Positions 17,243 through 25,519 of a stretch of 64,000 nucleotides of DNA are shown in pieces. Each line of letters opens with the position of its first letter. Within the stretch, counting starts at the first letter, position 1. Made by a program: the position numbers and the translations under genes. A model generated the notes under the pieces. That model worked only from the letters and a program-made list of their open reading frames with translations, was not told the DNA's origin and searched no databases. The stretch is from Ruminococcus sp. FMBCY1. GTDB taxonomy: Bacteria > Bacillota > Clostridia > Oscillospirales > Acutalibacteraceae. The stretch lies in the NCBI RefSeq assembly GCF_023921805.1, contig NZ_CP074197.1, forward strand, positions 682,001-746,000, in the 5' to 3' direction.

Positions 17243-17422
17243 TCAGACCTCCTTGACCTTGACTTTCTTGACTTTGGCTTTTGTAAGCTTGATTAGCAGA
17301 TCGTCGATGATATCGGTGTACTTGCCCTGTGTTATAAGGTCATTCCTCAAATCAATCAAGCTGTTGATAACCGTGCGCCGTTCATTGGGTGTTAAATACA
17401 GGTGGTATTTTGGATTTCTAAT
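17243..17422 (-). CDS. Conserved 59-residue element protein, apparent ATT start
   Basis: The protein reads RNPKYHLYLTPNERRTVINS, then LIDLRNDLITQGKYTDIIDD and a lysine-rich tail. Small proteins with this YHLYLTPxERR...GKYTDxxDDLL pattern occur beside TnpV in Clostridia elements; the function is unknown. The codon in the start position is ATT at 17420-17422, seven bases after an AAAGGAGG site, where relatives would have ATG. The only other candidate starts downstream are non-AUG or internal. It overlaps the 3' end of the DUF6809-like gene and stops just before tnpV. Either ATT is used inefficiently, as in infC, or the gene has lost its start codon. Confidence 0.6.
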   Translation of the reverse strand: MRNPKYHLYLTPNERRTVINSLIDLRNDLITQGKYTDIIDDLLIKLTKAKVKKVKVKEV

Positions 17423-17727
17423 TCGCTGTCCTCCTTTAAAAAATCTTCATACGGCGTATCATTGTTCACAAAGGTATCAAGGATAAGCCTTGTGCCTAAT
17501 CTGAAACCAACCATAAAGCTGTCGAGTTCCGACTGAGCTAAAATACTATTAGAAGTGTTGATGAATGAAAGAAATGCTTTCTTTTCATCACCGGTCAGCT
17601 TTTCGGTCAGGAGTGCTTCACTTTCTGAGAGAATAGTAATCTGCTTTTTCAGATAGCTGCCGTTCTTAAAACCTCGTGCCTGCGGATCAATATTGCCGTA
17701 GTATAACTCTTTAATAATGTTTTTCAT
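17392..17727 (-). CDS. DUF6809-like element protein
   Basis: The 111-residue protein resembles the DUF6809 family of Clostridia mobile elements: IIKELYYGNIDPQARGFKNG, then a helical stretch ILSESEALLTEKLTGDEKKA and ELDSFMVGFRLGTRLILDTF. No catalytic motif is visible, and the function is unknown. It is the first gene of a three-gene minus-strand unit with the 59-residue protein and TnpV. The family name is from memory; the layout and context are better supported than the name. Confidence 0.65.
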   Translation of the reverse strand: MKNIIKELYYGNIDPQARGFKNGSYLKKQITILSESEALLTEKLTGDEKKAFLSFINTSNSILAQSELDSFMVGFRLGTRLILDTFVNNDTPYEDFLKEDSELEIQNTTCI

Positions 17728-17862
17728 CTGTAATTTCTCCGATTACGTTATTATTGTACGGAGAAATTGAATAAATCACAAATGTGCGAGCGAGAAATGT
17801 GTGCAACTACCGATAAAACCTGAATTTTTCATAAATCCGTTATGAACACTCGTACCAAACAA

Positions 17863-17900
17863 CAAAGGGTATCAATACAAAACAGTATTGATACCCTTTG
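17863..17900. terminator. Strong 16-bp hairpin in the 335-base gap at the element edge
   Basis: CAAAGGGTATCAATAC at 17863-17878 pairs exactly with its complement at 17885-17900 across a six-base loop. It sits between the first gene of the TnpV unit and the next chromosomal ORF. Both flanks are AT-rich, so it could terminate in either direction. The rest of 17728-18062 holds no ORF or tRNA that I can see. Confidence 0.65.
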
Positions 17901-18062
17901 TTCTTATATTCAGCAAATGAACATCTTGTCTTTAATTATGTATAGTTTTGCAATTAATAACAAAACAGTCAAAGCAAAAACTTTAACTGACTGTTATTGT
18001 TAAATCCGCTTAAAAAAGATAGAATACAAAATATGATAAAATAAATACCGTATTTGTATATT

Positions 18063-18383
18063 TTACTCCGCTATTTCTTCTGATTCATCTCGGTAATTTC
18101 CAAATTTAAAAACAAAGCTGATTTCGGAACAATTTGTATTAAAACTTACCAAACATTCGGCATCAATATCATTGTCAAACGAATAATCTAAAAACAGTTC
18201 GTTAAAGTCAACATTATCGTAAAAATCAGCATTTATATTTTTTGCGTCAAAATACTTTCCAAGCCCTTTAGCAAAACTGTCGCTGATATTGTCGTTTTTA
18301 TTAAACAAAGCTTTTGAATTTACAGAGCTTATATTTAAATTAAATATCATATGTGACTCATCGTCCATAACAAAACTGATCAT
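18063..18383 (-). CDS. Hypothetical acidic protein
   Basis: This 106-residue protein is not recognised. It is acidic, rich in Asn, Asp and Phe (DAKNINADFYDNVDFNELFL), with no membrane helix, signal peptide or cysteine motif apart from two Cys near the C-terminus. The ATG lacks a convincing ribosome site, and the frame is open a little further upstream without another start. It stands alone between the mobile element and the peptidase gene. It may be a fragment of a larger gene, because a glycine-rich stretch just upstream in another frame resembles the end of a histidine kinase domain. Confidence 0.35.
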   Translation of the reverse strand: MISFVMDDESHMIFNLNISSVNSKALFNKNDNISDSFAKGLGKYFDAKNINADFYDNVDFNELFLDYSFDNDIDAECLVSFNTNCSEISFVFKFGNYRDESEEIAE

Positions 18384-18559
18384 CCAAGTCCCATTCCGGC
18401 ACCGCCCTGTTTTCTTGCTCTTGAAATTAAATAGACAATAAGCTTTATATTTTATAAATATACCATAAATTTAAACGGCATAATATATTTTATATGTAAA
18501 TATTGCAATAATATAAATTAAATGCTATAATATCAAAAGTAATCATAAAGGAGGAGAAT

Positions 18560-21500
18560 ATGAAAAAGTCATTCAAATGTATATCATTAATGCTTTCTTC
18601 ATTGCTCATTCTCGGCTGCGGTTCTACTGCGTTTTCTGCCGCCACTGTTGAAGATAACGAATCCGTTAAAGCTATTTACGAAAAGATTGAGGAAGGCAGA
18701 ACCGTTTTATACGACGAAAACAAGAACGAAATTCCTGTTGAAAAACTTAATAACGATACTGAAAATATAAGCAAAAAACTTCCGCAAAAATATGACTTGC
18801 GAGATTACGGCAGAGTATCGAAGGTTAAAAATCAGGGTTCCGAGGGATATTGCTGGGCATTTGCATCTGTAGCATCAATGGAATCGAGTATTCTCTCGCA
18901 AAATGACCTAAAAAGCAAGCTCGGAGAAAATCCGCAAGACACTATTGACTTATCAGAGGCAGGACAAACCTGGTACATACATTCAGGCATAGTTGACAAG
19001 TCATCTCCTTTTTACGGCGATTACATAGACGATTCGTCAAAAGGCAGTAACGGAGGCACTTCCGATACTCTTGCCATCTCGCTTAACTCGGGGTTTGGTA
19101 CATATCCGCAAAGTCTTTGCCCTTACAATGAAGTGAAGAAAGGCTTTTCAGAAACCCTTAGATATTATTCAGACTACAGACTCAAGGACTACAGTGAAAT
19201 AAGCAATAACAAAGATACTTTAAAATCAAAGATTGTGTCAAACGGTGCCGTTACCGTTTACTATCCAAGCATTACCGACTGCTATTCTTCCGACTACGCA
19301 AACTATTACAGCGATAATACCTGCATTGGAATCGGAGATTCGCATTTAATAGTCGTTGTCGGCTGGGACGATAATTACAGCAAAGATAATTTTACCGGTA
19401 AAGTCAAGCCTTCAAATGACGGTGCATGGCTGTGCAAAAACAGTTGGGGTGAGCATTACGGCAATGATGGTTACATTTGGATTTCTTACGATACAACCAA
19501 TCTTGCTTTTTCTCAATATATAATGCAAGACAACAATGCTTATGACAACGAATATCAGAACTGCTTTGTCACTCAAGGGTACGGTTACAATTATGAAGGT
19601 GCAGCAAATGTATTTACCGCCCAATCCGACGAACAGTTAAAACAAATCAGTTTCAAAACCTTGGGTGCTTATGATTATACCGCCTCTGTTTATGCACTTA
19701 ATGCTGATTTTGATAACCCAAAAGACGGCAGACTTCTCACTGCTTTCAGCGGGAAAATTGAGAATAACGGCGTACATTACATAGATGTAAAAGATCAAGT
19801 TTACCTTACATCGGGTGAAAAATTTTCGGTTGTAATTGAGTCAAACAACGATTCAAGCTATATGTCTTTTTCGAGTTCTTTACTTACAAATCAGAATTGC
19901 AAAGAAAATAATTCCTATATACTTAGCCATAACCAATGGAGTGATGCATATAATCAGCCTGATATTTCAAGGGCATATGCCTCTATAAAAGCTTTTACTT
20001 CCGATTTAGATAACAGTGAAGTTACAGAAAATCTAAAAAAGGCCGTTTCAGATGCCGAAAACATAGATAAAAGCAAAATCTCCTCCGAAAAATACGCAAA
20101 TCTTCTGAATAATCAGATTGAAGCGTCAAAATCCCTTTTAAGCAATTCATCTTGCTCTGTTCAAGATATGAACAATGCTGTTATCCTTTTAAAATACTAT
20201 GAAGAAAAAGCCGTTGACGCTCCTTATGAAATAAGCAGTATTGACGATTACTTTACGCTTATTGAAATTTGCAATAATTACGGCTATATTCCGGAAAAAA
20301 TAAATCTAAATACCGACCTTGATTTCGCCGATTATGATAAAGAAGTACCACCGCTATGCACCAGCGACGGTTATTTCAGTTCTGTATTTTACGGAAATAA
20401 TCATACAATCAAAAACATTAAAATCGGTTCAACACAAAATGAATTGAACAATATCAGCGGATTCTTCGGTTCTTTGCAAGGTGCAAAAATATATGATTTA
20501 ACAATAGAAAACGCAAATGTCGCACCTGCAAATGTTAGCGGTGTGCTTGGTGCTTACGCTAAATATGCCGCTATTTTAAACTGCACTGTAAAAAACAGCA
20601 CTGTAAATTACAACTACTTTTCCGATACTCAATCATCGGGAGCAATATGCGGTGAAGCGTGGTACTCAAGCGTTTCATACTGCAATGTTGAGGGCAATAC
20701 AATATACGGCAAATACGCAAGTGAATTTGCTTTTTCCGTACAATCAATTTACGGTTACTGCACTCAAAAAAGCAACAAAGTTTATGCAACAAAATCATTG
20801 TCTGTATTTGATGAGGCAAACTCAAAGATGAGTAACCTCTCCTTTATTCCTGCTCCGGCAAACAGTGATATTTTTATTGAAATGCGGGACAATTATGTAC
20901 GAGTTTCGTCATTACTGCATAGCGTAACAAGCTGCAGTTCAGATACGGTCAGCGTAGAAAAATCAGGTGATTATTATTACATTGATAAAAGCACTCTCAA
21001 CGATGACGATTTTGTACTTGTGAACATCGATTATAAAGACAGTAACAATGATTACAATTATACGGTTGACCTAAGTGACAAGTCATTGATTCTTATTTCA
21101 ATTAATTATACAGTGTCAGAAACTCTTGAAATCCCTTCCACCTATCTTGGACGACAGGTGAAAAATTTATCCTCATCTATATTTGTAACAACAGATACAA
21201 GCAATGTTAAAACCCTTATTTTACCCGATAGCCTTACAACTCTCGATAATACAAATATTAAACCGATTTACACTCTTGAAAATCTTGTGATCGGAAACGG
21301 AATTACAGAAATCCCCGACAGTTTTGCAAACTATATGAATAATCTTGAAAATGTAAAACTCGGTAACAATGTAACCAAAATCGGCAAAGATGCATTCTGT
21401 GGATGCGCAAGACTGACAGAGATAAAAATTCCCGACAGTGCAAAATACATAGACGATTATGCATTCATCGGTTGTTCTTTCAATAAAGTATTAATCGGCA

Positions 21501-21931
21501 AAAATGTTGAATACATAGGTGATGAAGCGTTTGGATATTTCGATTATATTTTATCAAACAAAGGAAATTCAAATATATTGAACCCATATTATGTAATCAA
21601 CGGTTATTCCTCTACCGCAGCCGAAAAATACGCAAAAGAAAACGAAATTAAGTTTATAGACCTTAATAATCAACCCGCTGATACAGAACAGACTTATACA
21701 TATATAAACGACCTTGTTGCAGGGGACATCAATCTTGACAATAAGATTGATGTAAACGATGTTACTCTTTTGCAAAACTATTCAGCCGGCAATGCTGAAT
21801 TTAACGATTTTCAGTACAAAAATTCAGCTGTTACCCACTACATCACATCAATTACAATTAATAATGTAACCGAAATTCAGCGTTACCTTTCAGGATATAT
21901 TGATACTCTTGAAATTTACAGCGTAGGTTAA
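18560..21931 (+). CDS. Secreted C1 (papain-like) cysteine peptidase with LRR region and C-terminal dockerin
   Basis: A signal peptide (MKKSFKCISLMLSSLLILGC) leads a mature papain-family domain: oxyanion Gln and catalytic Cys in KNQGSEGYCWAFASVAS (about residues 92-108), catalytic His in GDSHLIVVVGWDD (about 260) and Asn in CKNSWGEHYGNDGY (about 293). A lectin-like beta domain follows, then a GLUG-like region near 600-700, BspA-type leucine-rich repeats (IGKDAFCGCARLTEIKIPDS), and a C-terminal type I dockerin. The first dockerin repeat (GDINLDNKIDVNDVTLLQNY) is canonical; the second has lost most calcium-binding Asp residues. It has a strong AAGGAGGAG site and stands as a single gene. The LILGC segment could allow lipidation instead of normal cleavage. 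Confidence 0.9.
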   Translation: MKKSFKCISLMLSSLLILGCGSTAFSAATVEDNESVKAIYEKIEEGRTVLYDENKNEIPVEKLNNDTENISKKLPQKYDLRDYGRVSKVKNQGSEGYCWAFASVASMESSILSQNDLKSKLGENPQDTIDLSEAGQTWYIHSGIVDKSSPFYGDYIDDSSKGSNGGTSDTLAISLNSGFGTYPQSLCPYNEVKKGFSETLRYYSDYRLKDYSEISNNKDTLKSKIVSNGAVTVYYPSITDCYSSDYANYYSDNTCIGIGDSHLIVVVGWDDNYSKDNFTGKVKPSNDGAWLCKNSWGEHYGNDGYIWISYDTTNLAFSQYIMQDNNAYDNEYQNCFVTQGYGYNYEGAANVFTAQSDEQLKQISFKTLGAYDYTASVYALNADFDNPKDGRLLTAFSGKIENNGVHYIDVKDQVYLTSGEKFSVVIESNNDSSYMSFSSSLLTNQNCKENNSYILSHNQWSDAYNQPDISRAYASIKAFTSDLDNSEVTENLKKAVSDAENIDKSKISSEKYANLLNNQIEASKSLLSNSSCSVQDMNNAVILLKYYEEKAVDAPYEISSIDDYFTLIEICNNYGYIPEKINLNTDLDFADYDKEVPPLCTSDGYFSSVFYGNNHTIKNIKIGSTQNELNNISGFFGSLQGAKIYDLTIENANVAPANVSGVLGAYAKYAAILNCTVKNSTVNYNYFSDTQSSGAICGEAWYSSVSYCNVEGNTIYGKYASEFAFSVQSIYGYCTQKSNKVYATKSLSVFDEANSKMSNLSFIPAPANSDIFIEMRDNYVRVSSLLHSVTSCSSDTVSVEKSGDYYYIDKSTLNDDDFVLVNIDYKDSNNDYNYTVDLSDKSLILISINYTVSETLEIPSTYLGRQVKNLSSSIFVTTDTSNVKTLILPDSLTTLDNTNIKPIYTLENLVIGNGITEIPDSFANYMNNLENVKLGNNVTKIGKDAFCGCARLTEIKIPDSAKYIDDYAFIGCSFNKVLIGKNVEYIGDEAFGYFDYILSNKGNSNILNPYYVINGYSSTAAEKYAKENEIKFIDLNNQPADTEQTYTYINDLVAGDINLDNKIDVNDVTLLQNYSAGNAEFNDFQYKNSAVTHYITSITINNVTEIQRYLSGYIDTLEIYSVG

Positions 21932-21942
21932 TTAAAAAATAT

Positions 21943-21982
21943 ATGCACCTGTAAGCCGCATGATTTACAGGTGCATTTTTTT
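21943..21982 (+). terminator. Intrinsic terminator of the dockerin peptidase gene
   Basis: ATGCACCTGTAA at 21943-21954 pairs perfectly with TTACAGGTGCAT at 21965-21976 and is followed by a T run. It starts 12 bases after the stop codon. Confidence 0.9.
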
Positions 21983-22018
21983 ACAATTAAGTAATACAAT
22001 AAATTTCCGTAAAACACA

Positions 22019-22046
22019 AAACAGACCGCTGGCAAACGGTCTGTTC
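22019..22046. terminator. Second hairpin in the 457-base gap before rpsR
   Basis: AACAGACCG and CGGTCTGTT form a perfect stem around an eight-base loop. It may be a backup terminator or a bidirectional one. From 22047 to about 22348 I see only AT-rich sequence without a gene. Confidence 0.55.
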
Positions 22047-22348
22047 TGTATTGTGTGTTTTATGAAAATGAAGCCCGTTCGTAACAGGCACATTTCAACA
22101 ATGTTACAGTAACTATATATAGTTACTACTTTAATATTATACCGAAAATCGCCATAAAATCAAGTGTTATTTGCTGTATTTGTAGGAATCGTAAGCCAAA
22201 AAGGCAAATTGCACATAATTTGCGAGTAAAGTTTGTTTATTAATTTTCGAGGCTTTTTTAAAGTTTGACCAAAACAAACAAATATTCTTTGATTTATGTC
22301 AGAGTTTTTAGATTTTTTAAAAACTGTACTTACAAAAGCAAAATAAAA

Positions 22349-22372
22349 AGCACCGTGTAAAAACGGTGCTTA
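22349..22372 (-). terminator. Intrinsic terminator of the rpsF-ssb-rpsR operon
   Basis: AAGCACCGT and ACGGTGCTT form a nine-base stem; on the minus strand it is followed by TTTTATTTTG. It lies 16 bases beyond the rpsR stop codon. Confidence 0.85.
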
Positions 22373-22388
22373 AAATACTGATTATAGA

Positions 22389-22628
22389 TTAGTCAGCTGT
22401 GTATGGGAGCAAAGCAAGGTGTCTTGCACGCTTAATTGCAACTGTAATTTCACGCTGATGTTTTGCACAAGTACCTGTTACACGGCGAGGAAGGATCTTA
22501 CCTCTCTCTGACATATAACGACGAAGACGAGCGATGTCCTTATAATCAATGTGTTCAACCTTATCAACGCAGAAACCGCAAACCTTCTTGCGAGCTTTTC
22601 TACCACGGTTAATTGGTCTGTCAGCCAT
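22389..22628 (-). CDS. rpsR: 30S ribosomal protein S18
   Basis: S18 binds the platform of the small ribosomal subunit next to S6. The 79-residue sequence is typical: [39 protein letters not shown] and the basic end [14 protein letters not shown]. The CxxC plus a later Cys and His give the zinc-binding form of S18. The ATG at 22626-22628 has a GAAAGGAG site; a longer upstream reading is not needed. It is the last gene of the conserved rpsF-ssb-rpsR operon. Confidence 0.97.
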   Translation of the reverse strand: MADRPINRGRKARKKVCGFCVDKVEHIDYKDIARLRRYMSERGKILPRRVTGTCAKHQREITVAIKRARHLALLPYTAD

Positions 22629-22672
22629 TGTGAGAACTCCTTTCAATGAATTATATTATAATTCAGTTAAAT

Positions 22673-23185
22673 TTAAAATGGTAAATCATCATCAAGCGGC
22701 ATATCCTGAAAATCTGAATTTGAACCGCTCTGATATGACTCAGCAGGAGACTGTGCCTGCTGGTATGGAGCCGAGCCGTAAGACTGGTTAGAGCCATAAG
22801 ACTGTGCGCCATATGATTGATTGTTGCCGTAAGACTGATTATTGTATCCGTTAGCATTACTGTCACGGCGTTCGCCTGTGAAACTAACATTGTCTGCAAC
22901 AATCTCTACTACATAACGGTTAGAACCGTCTTTTGCCTGGAACGAACGACTCTGGAGCTGTCCGTCAACAGCAATCATAGAACCCTTGCTGAAATATCTG
23001 CAAACAAATTCAGCAGTCTGACGCCAGCAAACAATATTGAAAAAATCCGCCTTGCGTTCTTCACCGCTCTTTACATATGAACGGTCAACCGCAATACTGA
23101 AAGATGTTACGCTGACACCGTTAGGGGTTGTCTTAAGTTCCGGATCGGCAGTTAATCTGCCCATTAAAACCACTCTGTTAAGCAT
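22673..23185 (-). CDS. ssb: Single-stranded DNA-binding protein
   Basis: SSB coats single-stranded DNA during replication and repair. The OB-fold spans residues 1-105 (MLNRVVLMGRLTADPELK, then FFNIVCWRQTAEFVCRYF and SMIAVDGQLQSRSF). A low-complexity linker with repeated NQSYG units follows, and the acidic tip MPLDDDLPF recruits partner proteins. The length of 170 residues is usual. It is the middle gene of rpsF-ssb-rpsR, supplying the essential chromosomal copy. Confidence 0.97.
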   Translation of the reverse strand: MLNRVVLMGRLTADPELKTTPNGVSVTSFSIAVDRSYVKSGEERKADFFNIVCWRQTAEFVCRYFSKGSMIAVDGQLQSRSFQAKDGSNRYVVEIVADNVSFTGERRDSNANGYNNQSYGNNQSYGAQSYGSNQSYGSAPYQQAQSPAESYQSGSNSDFQDMPLDDDLPF

Positions 23186-23239
23186 TTTTAAGTTCCTTTC
23201 GTGTTCGAGGAATAACCCCTACAAAGGTTCATTCGTAAA

Positions 23240-23536
23240 TTATTCTTCTTCTTTTTTGATGATGATTGAACGCATTACACCGTCTGTAATCTTGTAGATA
23301 CGGTCGAGCTCTGCAGGGAACTCTGCTGTGCTTTCAAAATCAAAGAGAACATAGTAGCCTTCGCTCTCCTTGTTGATAAGGTAAGCAAGCTTTCTCTTGC
23401 CCCATTCGTCAACATTCTTTAAAGTGGCATTGTTTTCGATGAGAGCCTTGAATTTCTCTACTACCTTCTGAACGTTCTCTTCGCCGTTCTTAAGAGAAAC
23501 TACCATTACTGTCTCGTAATTAGCTGTTACTGCCAT
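23240..23536 (-). CDS. rpsF: 30S ribosomal protein S6
   Basis: The 98-residue protein has the S6 pattern: TANYETVMVVSLKNGEENVQ at the N-terminus, NVDEWGKRKLAYLINKESEG in the middle and GVMRSIIIKKEEE at the end. S6 pairs with S18 on the small subunit. I chose the ATG at 23534-23536, which follows GAAGGAGGTG; an in-frame start further upstream lies inside the leader. It is the first gene of the operon, with a good promoter 79 bases upstream. Confidence 0.97.
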   Translation of the reverse strand: MAVTANYETVMVVSLKNGEENVQKVVEKFKALIENNATLKNVDEWGKRKLAYLINKESEGYYVLFDFESTAEFPAELDRIYKITDGVMRSIIIKKEEE

Positions 23537-23614
23537 TATATTGCACCTCCTTCTGGACATTATGGCGGCTTTCGCCGCAAGGATGTTATACTCTTTATAT
23601 TGCATAACAAAATT

Positions 23615-23642
23615 ATTATACCATTATTTTTGCTTTTGTCAA
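23615..23642 (-). promoter_or_regulatory. Promoter of the rpsF-ssb-rpsR operon
   Basis: On the minus strand, consensus TTGACA (23637-23642) and TATAAT (23615-23620) are separated by 16 bases. It lies about 80 bases before the S6 start codon. Confidence 0.8.
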
Positions 23643-23743
23643 TATTTGAAATCAAAAAATTCGGAAAAAATCCGCAATTTTTCTTTGATTATTGACATTT
23701 TACCTCCTTATGGTAACATATTATTAAAGTACAGGAGGCAAGT

Positions 23744-24355
23744 ATGACAAAAGTAAAAATTTGCGGACTTAAAAATCCGACCGATATAAAATGTATTAAT
23801 ACACTCTCCCCCGATTTTGCAGGGTTTGTTATGTTTTTTGAGAAAAGCCATAGGAATATTTCTGTCCAAACGGCGCAGGAATTGCTCGCTTTGCTTGACA
23901 AAAATATAAAGAGCGTTGCCGTTACCGTATCACCAACCGAAGAACAGCTTGAGCAGATACACACCCTCGGCTTTGACTATGTGCAAATTCATGGCAAAAT
24001 CAGCGAAAAGCTTTTGAGCGAGTGCAAAACCCCCGTTATTCGGGCAATTAATGTGAGCGGAATTGAAAGCATTGGCGATATTGAAAATCTTGACAATGTA
24101 AAAGGAATTTTATTTGATTCGGCAGTACCCGGCAGCGGCAAGAGTTTCGACTGGTCTATGCTTGAAAGACTCCCGAAAAACCAAAAAATGCTTTTCCTTG
24201 CAGGCGGACTTACAGCCGACAATGTAGCCAAAGCCGTTGCTCAGCTGCGCCCCTTTGCGGTAGATGTCAGCTCAGGCGTTGAGCTTGCCGACAAATCGGG
24301 CAAGGATTTTGAGCTTGTCAGAACATTTATTGAAAATGCGAGAAATTCTAAATAA
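23744..24355 (+). CDS. trpF: Phosphoribosylanthranilate isomerase
   Basis: TrpF converts phosphoribosylanthranilate to the carboxyphenylamino-deoxyribulose phosphate in tryptophan synthesis. The 203-residue TIM barrel shows the N-terminal VKICGLKNP with the catalytic Cys, the DFAGFVMFFEKSHRNIS loop, DYVQIHG, the catalytic-Asp strand GILFDSAVPGSGKSFDW and the phosphate loops LAGGLTADNV and VDVSSGVE. The gene stands alone, unlike the usual trp operon location. The ATG follows ACAGGAGGC. Confidence 0.93.
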   Translation: MTKVKICGLKNPTDIKCINTLSPDFAGFVMFFEKSHRNISVQTAQELLALLDKNIKSVAVTVSPTEEQLEQIHTLGFDYVQIHGKISEKLLSECKTPVIRAINVSGIESIGDIENLDNVKGILFDSAVPGSGKSFDWSMLERLPKNQKMLFLAGGLTADNVAKAVAQLRPFAVDVSSGVELADKSGKDFELVRTFIENARNSK

Positions 24356-24415
24356 TCACAAATAATCAAACATTATTCAAATCCACTTAAATATAATTAC
24401 AAACAGGTGACTGAA

Positions 24416-24910
24416 ATGAAAGAACACAATTATAAAATGAACATATCGCAGGCAGAATTTTTTAATATTCTCGGCAATCACACCCTAAAAGATATGCCGC
24501 TTTCAAACCTAAACAGAAACACCGCAAGCGATACAACACTTTACGGCTCTGTAAACGGTAAATCCGCAAAACTCTGTCCTCACCCTGCCGACAAATACAA
24601 GCCTTTTAATCCGATAAATGAAATTACAGCCGAAGAGCGTGGAACTCAGCTTGATGTATGCGTTAAATCTTACACAAACAAAAAAGATATAATATTTTGG
24701 ATCGGTTTTCTTGTATTGGTTACGGTTTCAACCTGCCTTGTCCTTTTCCTAAGCTATCCCGAAATCTATACAGAACTGCCGTTTATATGGTTTTTGCCCG
24801 TATTCGATATAATTGCTGTTTCACTGTTATTCGGCTTTATGATAAAAAGCAACAAAAATGTTTTCTTTAAACGCTTTGAAAAGATTTTCAAGGACTACAT
24901 AGTGCAATAA
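24416..24910 (+). CDS. Hypothetical protein with two membrane helices
   Basis: The 164-residue protein is not recognised. A polar N-terminal region of about 95 residues precedes two hydrophobic helices (IIFWIGFLVLVTVSTCLVLF and FIWFLPVFDIIAVSLLFGFM) and a short basic cytoplasmic tail. It lies 60 bases after trpF on the same strand and could be co-transcribed. The ATG at 24416 sits behind AGGTGA; a GTG nine bases upstream is the alternative. Only composition and topology support this as a real gene. Confidence 0.6.
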   Translation: MKEHNYKMNISQAEFFNILGNHTLKDMPLSNLNRNTASDTTLYGSVNGKSAKLCPHPADKYKPFNPINEITAEERGTQLDVCVKSYTNKKDIIFWIGFLVLVTVSTCLVLFLSYPEIYTELPFIWFLPVFDIIAVSLLFGFMIKSNKNVFFKRFEKIFKDYIVQ

Positions 24911-25081
24911 AAAGTAGGTTCTATGGTAAATTTTATAAAATCAAAATTTAGTTCAACCCTTTTTAAAAGGTGCTGTTTTGAGCAGAGCCAACAAAAGGCA
25001 AGTGTAAGTTTAAAAAGGAAATAATTAAATAACTTATTTTGCCAAGTACAAATTTTATTAGAAAAATATAAGTTAGAGGTT

Positions 25082-25202
25082 CCAAGGTCACTGACCTTGG
25101 TCGTCTAAGGAAAAGGGATACTTAAGGGGAAAGGGACTCGAAATCCCTTTCCCCTTAAGCGTGCTTTCTTTTGGAGCTTTTCTTTTCACGCAAAAGAAAA
25201 GC
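25082..25202. repeat. Cluster of three perfect hairpins in a 609-base gene-free region
   Basis: Three inverted repeats occur in 120 bases: CCAAGGTCA/TGACCTTGG at 25082-25100 with a one-base centre; a 16-base stem beginning CTTAAGGGGAAA at 25121-25136 with its partner at 25144-25159; and GCTTTTCTTTT/AAAAGAAAAGC at 25176-25202. The whole gap 24911-25519 lacks a gene. Other segments of it (for example AACCTTTGAAAAGGTT at 25396-25411) are also palindromic. This looks like a degenerate repetitive intergenic element rather than a simple terminator. Confidence 0.6.
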
Positions 25203-25519
25203 GGAATGGTAGGCATTTTATTATAATGTATAAGTAGTTTACAGGCAACAAACTTATAAAATAATCTTTCTGACTTATTCCTACTTACGCAATTAAAAGG
25301 CTCTCGCCATTGTATTCAAGCCGCAAACGGCAAGCCATTTGGCTGTCAGACATTGTATAAAAGAAAACTATTTGCGGGCGTTGCCCACACCCACAACCTT
25401 TGAAAAGGTTGACCAAACTTTTAACTTCGGGCAGAAAATTTTTCTTTCTCTTAACTTTGTTGTCCGACCGAAAGTCGGCTAAACCATATTCACCCCAACT
25501 TTTGAAAAAGCATCTTATT

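Larger units (their letters stand above)
1..17900. mobile_element. Mobilizable/integrative element carrying restriction-modification and CBASS-like cargo (extends past left edge)
   Basis: Transfer and maintenance genes (serine recombinase, ParB-like, relaxase, MobC-like, ParM/ParR-like, cysteine-rich VLP) occupy the left 5.4 kb on the minus strand. TnpV, a 59-residue protein and a DUF6809-like protein sit at 16.9-17.7 kb, also on the minus strand. Between them, plus-strand cargo encodes a type I restriction-modification system and a CD-NTase/SLATT pair. This gene mix is typical of Tn4451/CTn-like elements of Clostridia. The left end is outside the window. The right end is only inferred from the last element-type gene and the strong hairpin at 17863-17900; no terminal repeat was seen. 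Confidence 0.7.

Noticed and set aside
18384..18450. Minus-strand stretch reading ISRARKQGGAGMGLG, resembling the G2 box of a histidine kinase
   Set aside because: Only about 15 residues are similar, upstream sequence hits a stop, and no other kinase motif is near. It may be a kinase remnant at the element boundary, but the evidence is too short to annotate.
22750..22860. Repeats that could be taken for a short CRISPR-like array
   Set aside because: They encode the NQSYG-rich linker of SSB; the units are short, imperfect and in frame, with no spacers. No CRISPR array was seen anywhere in the window.
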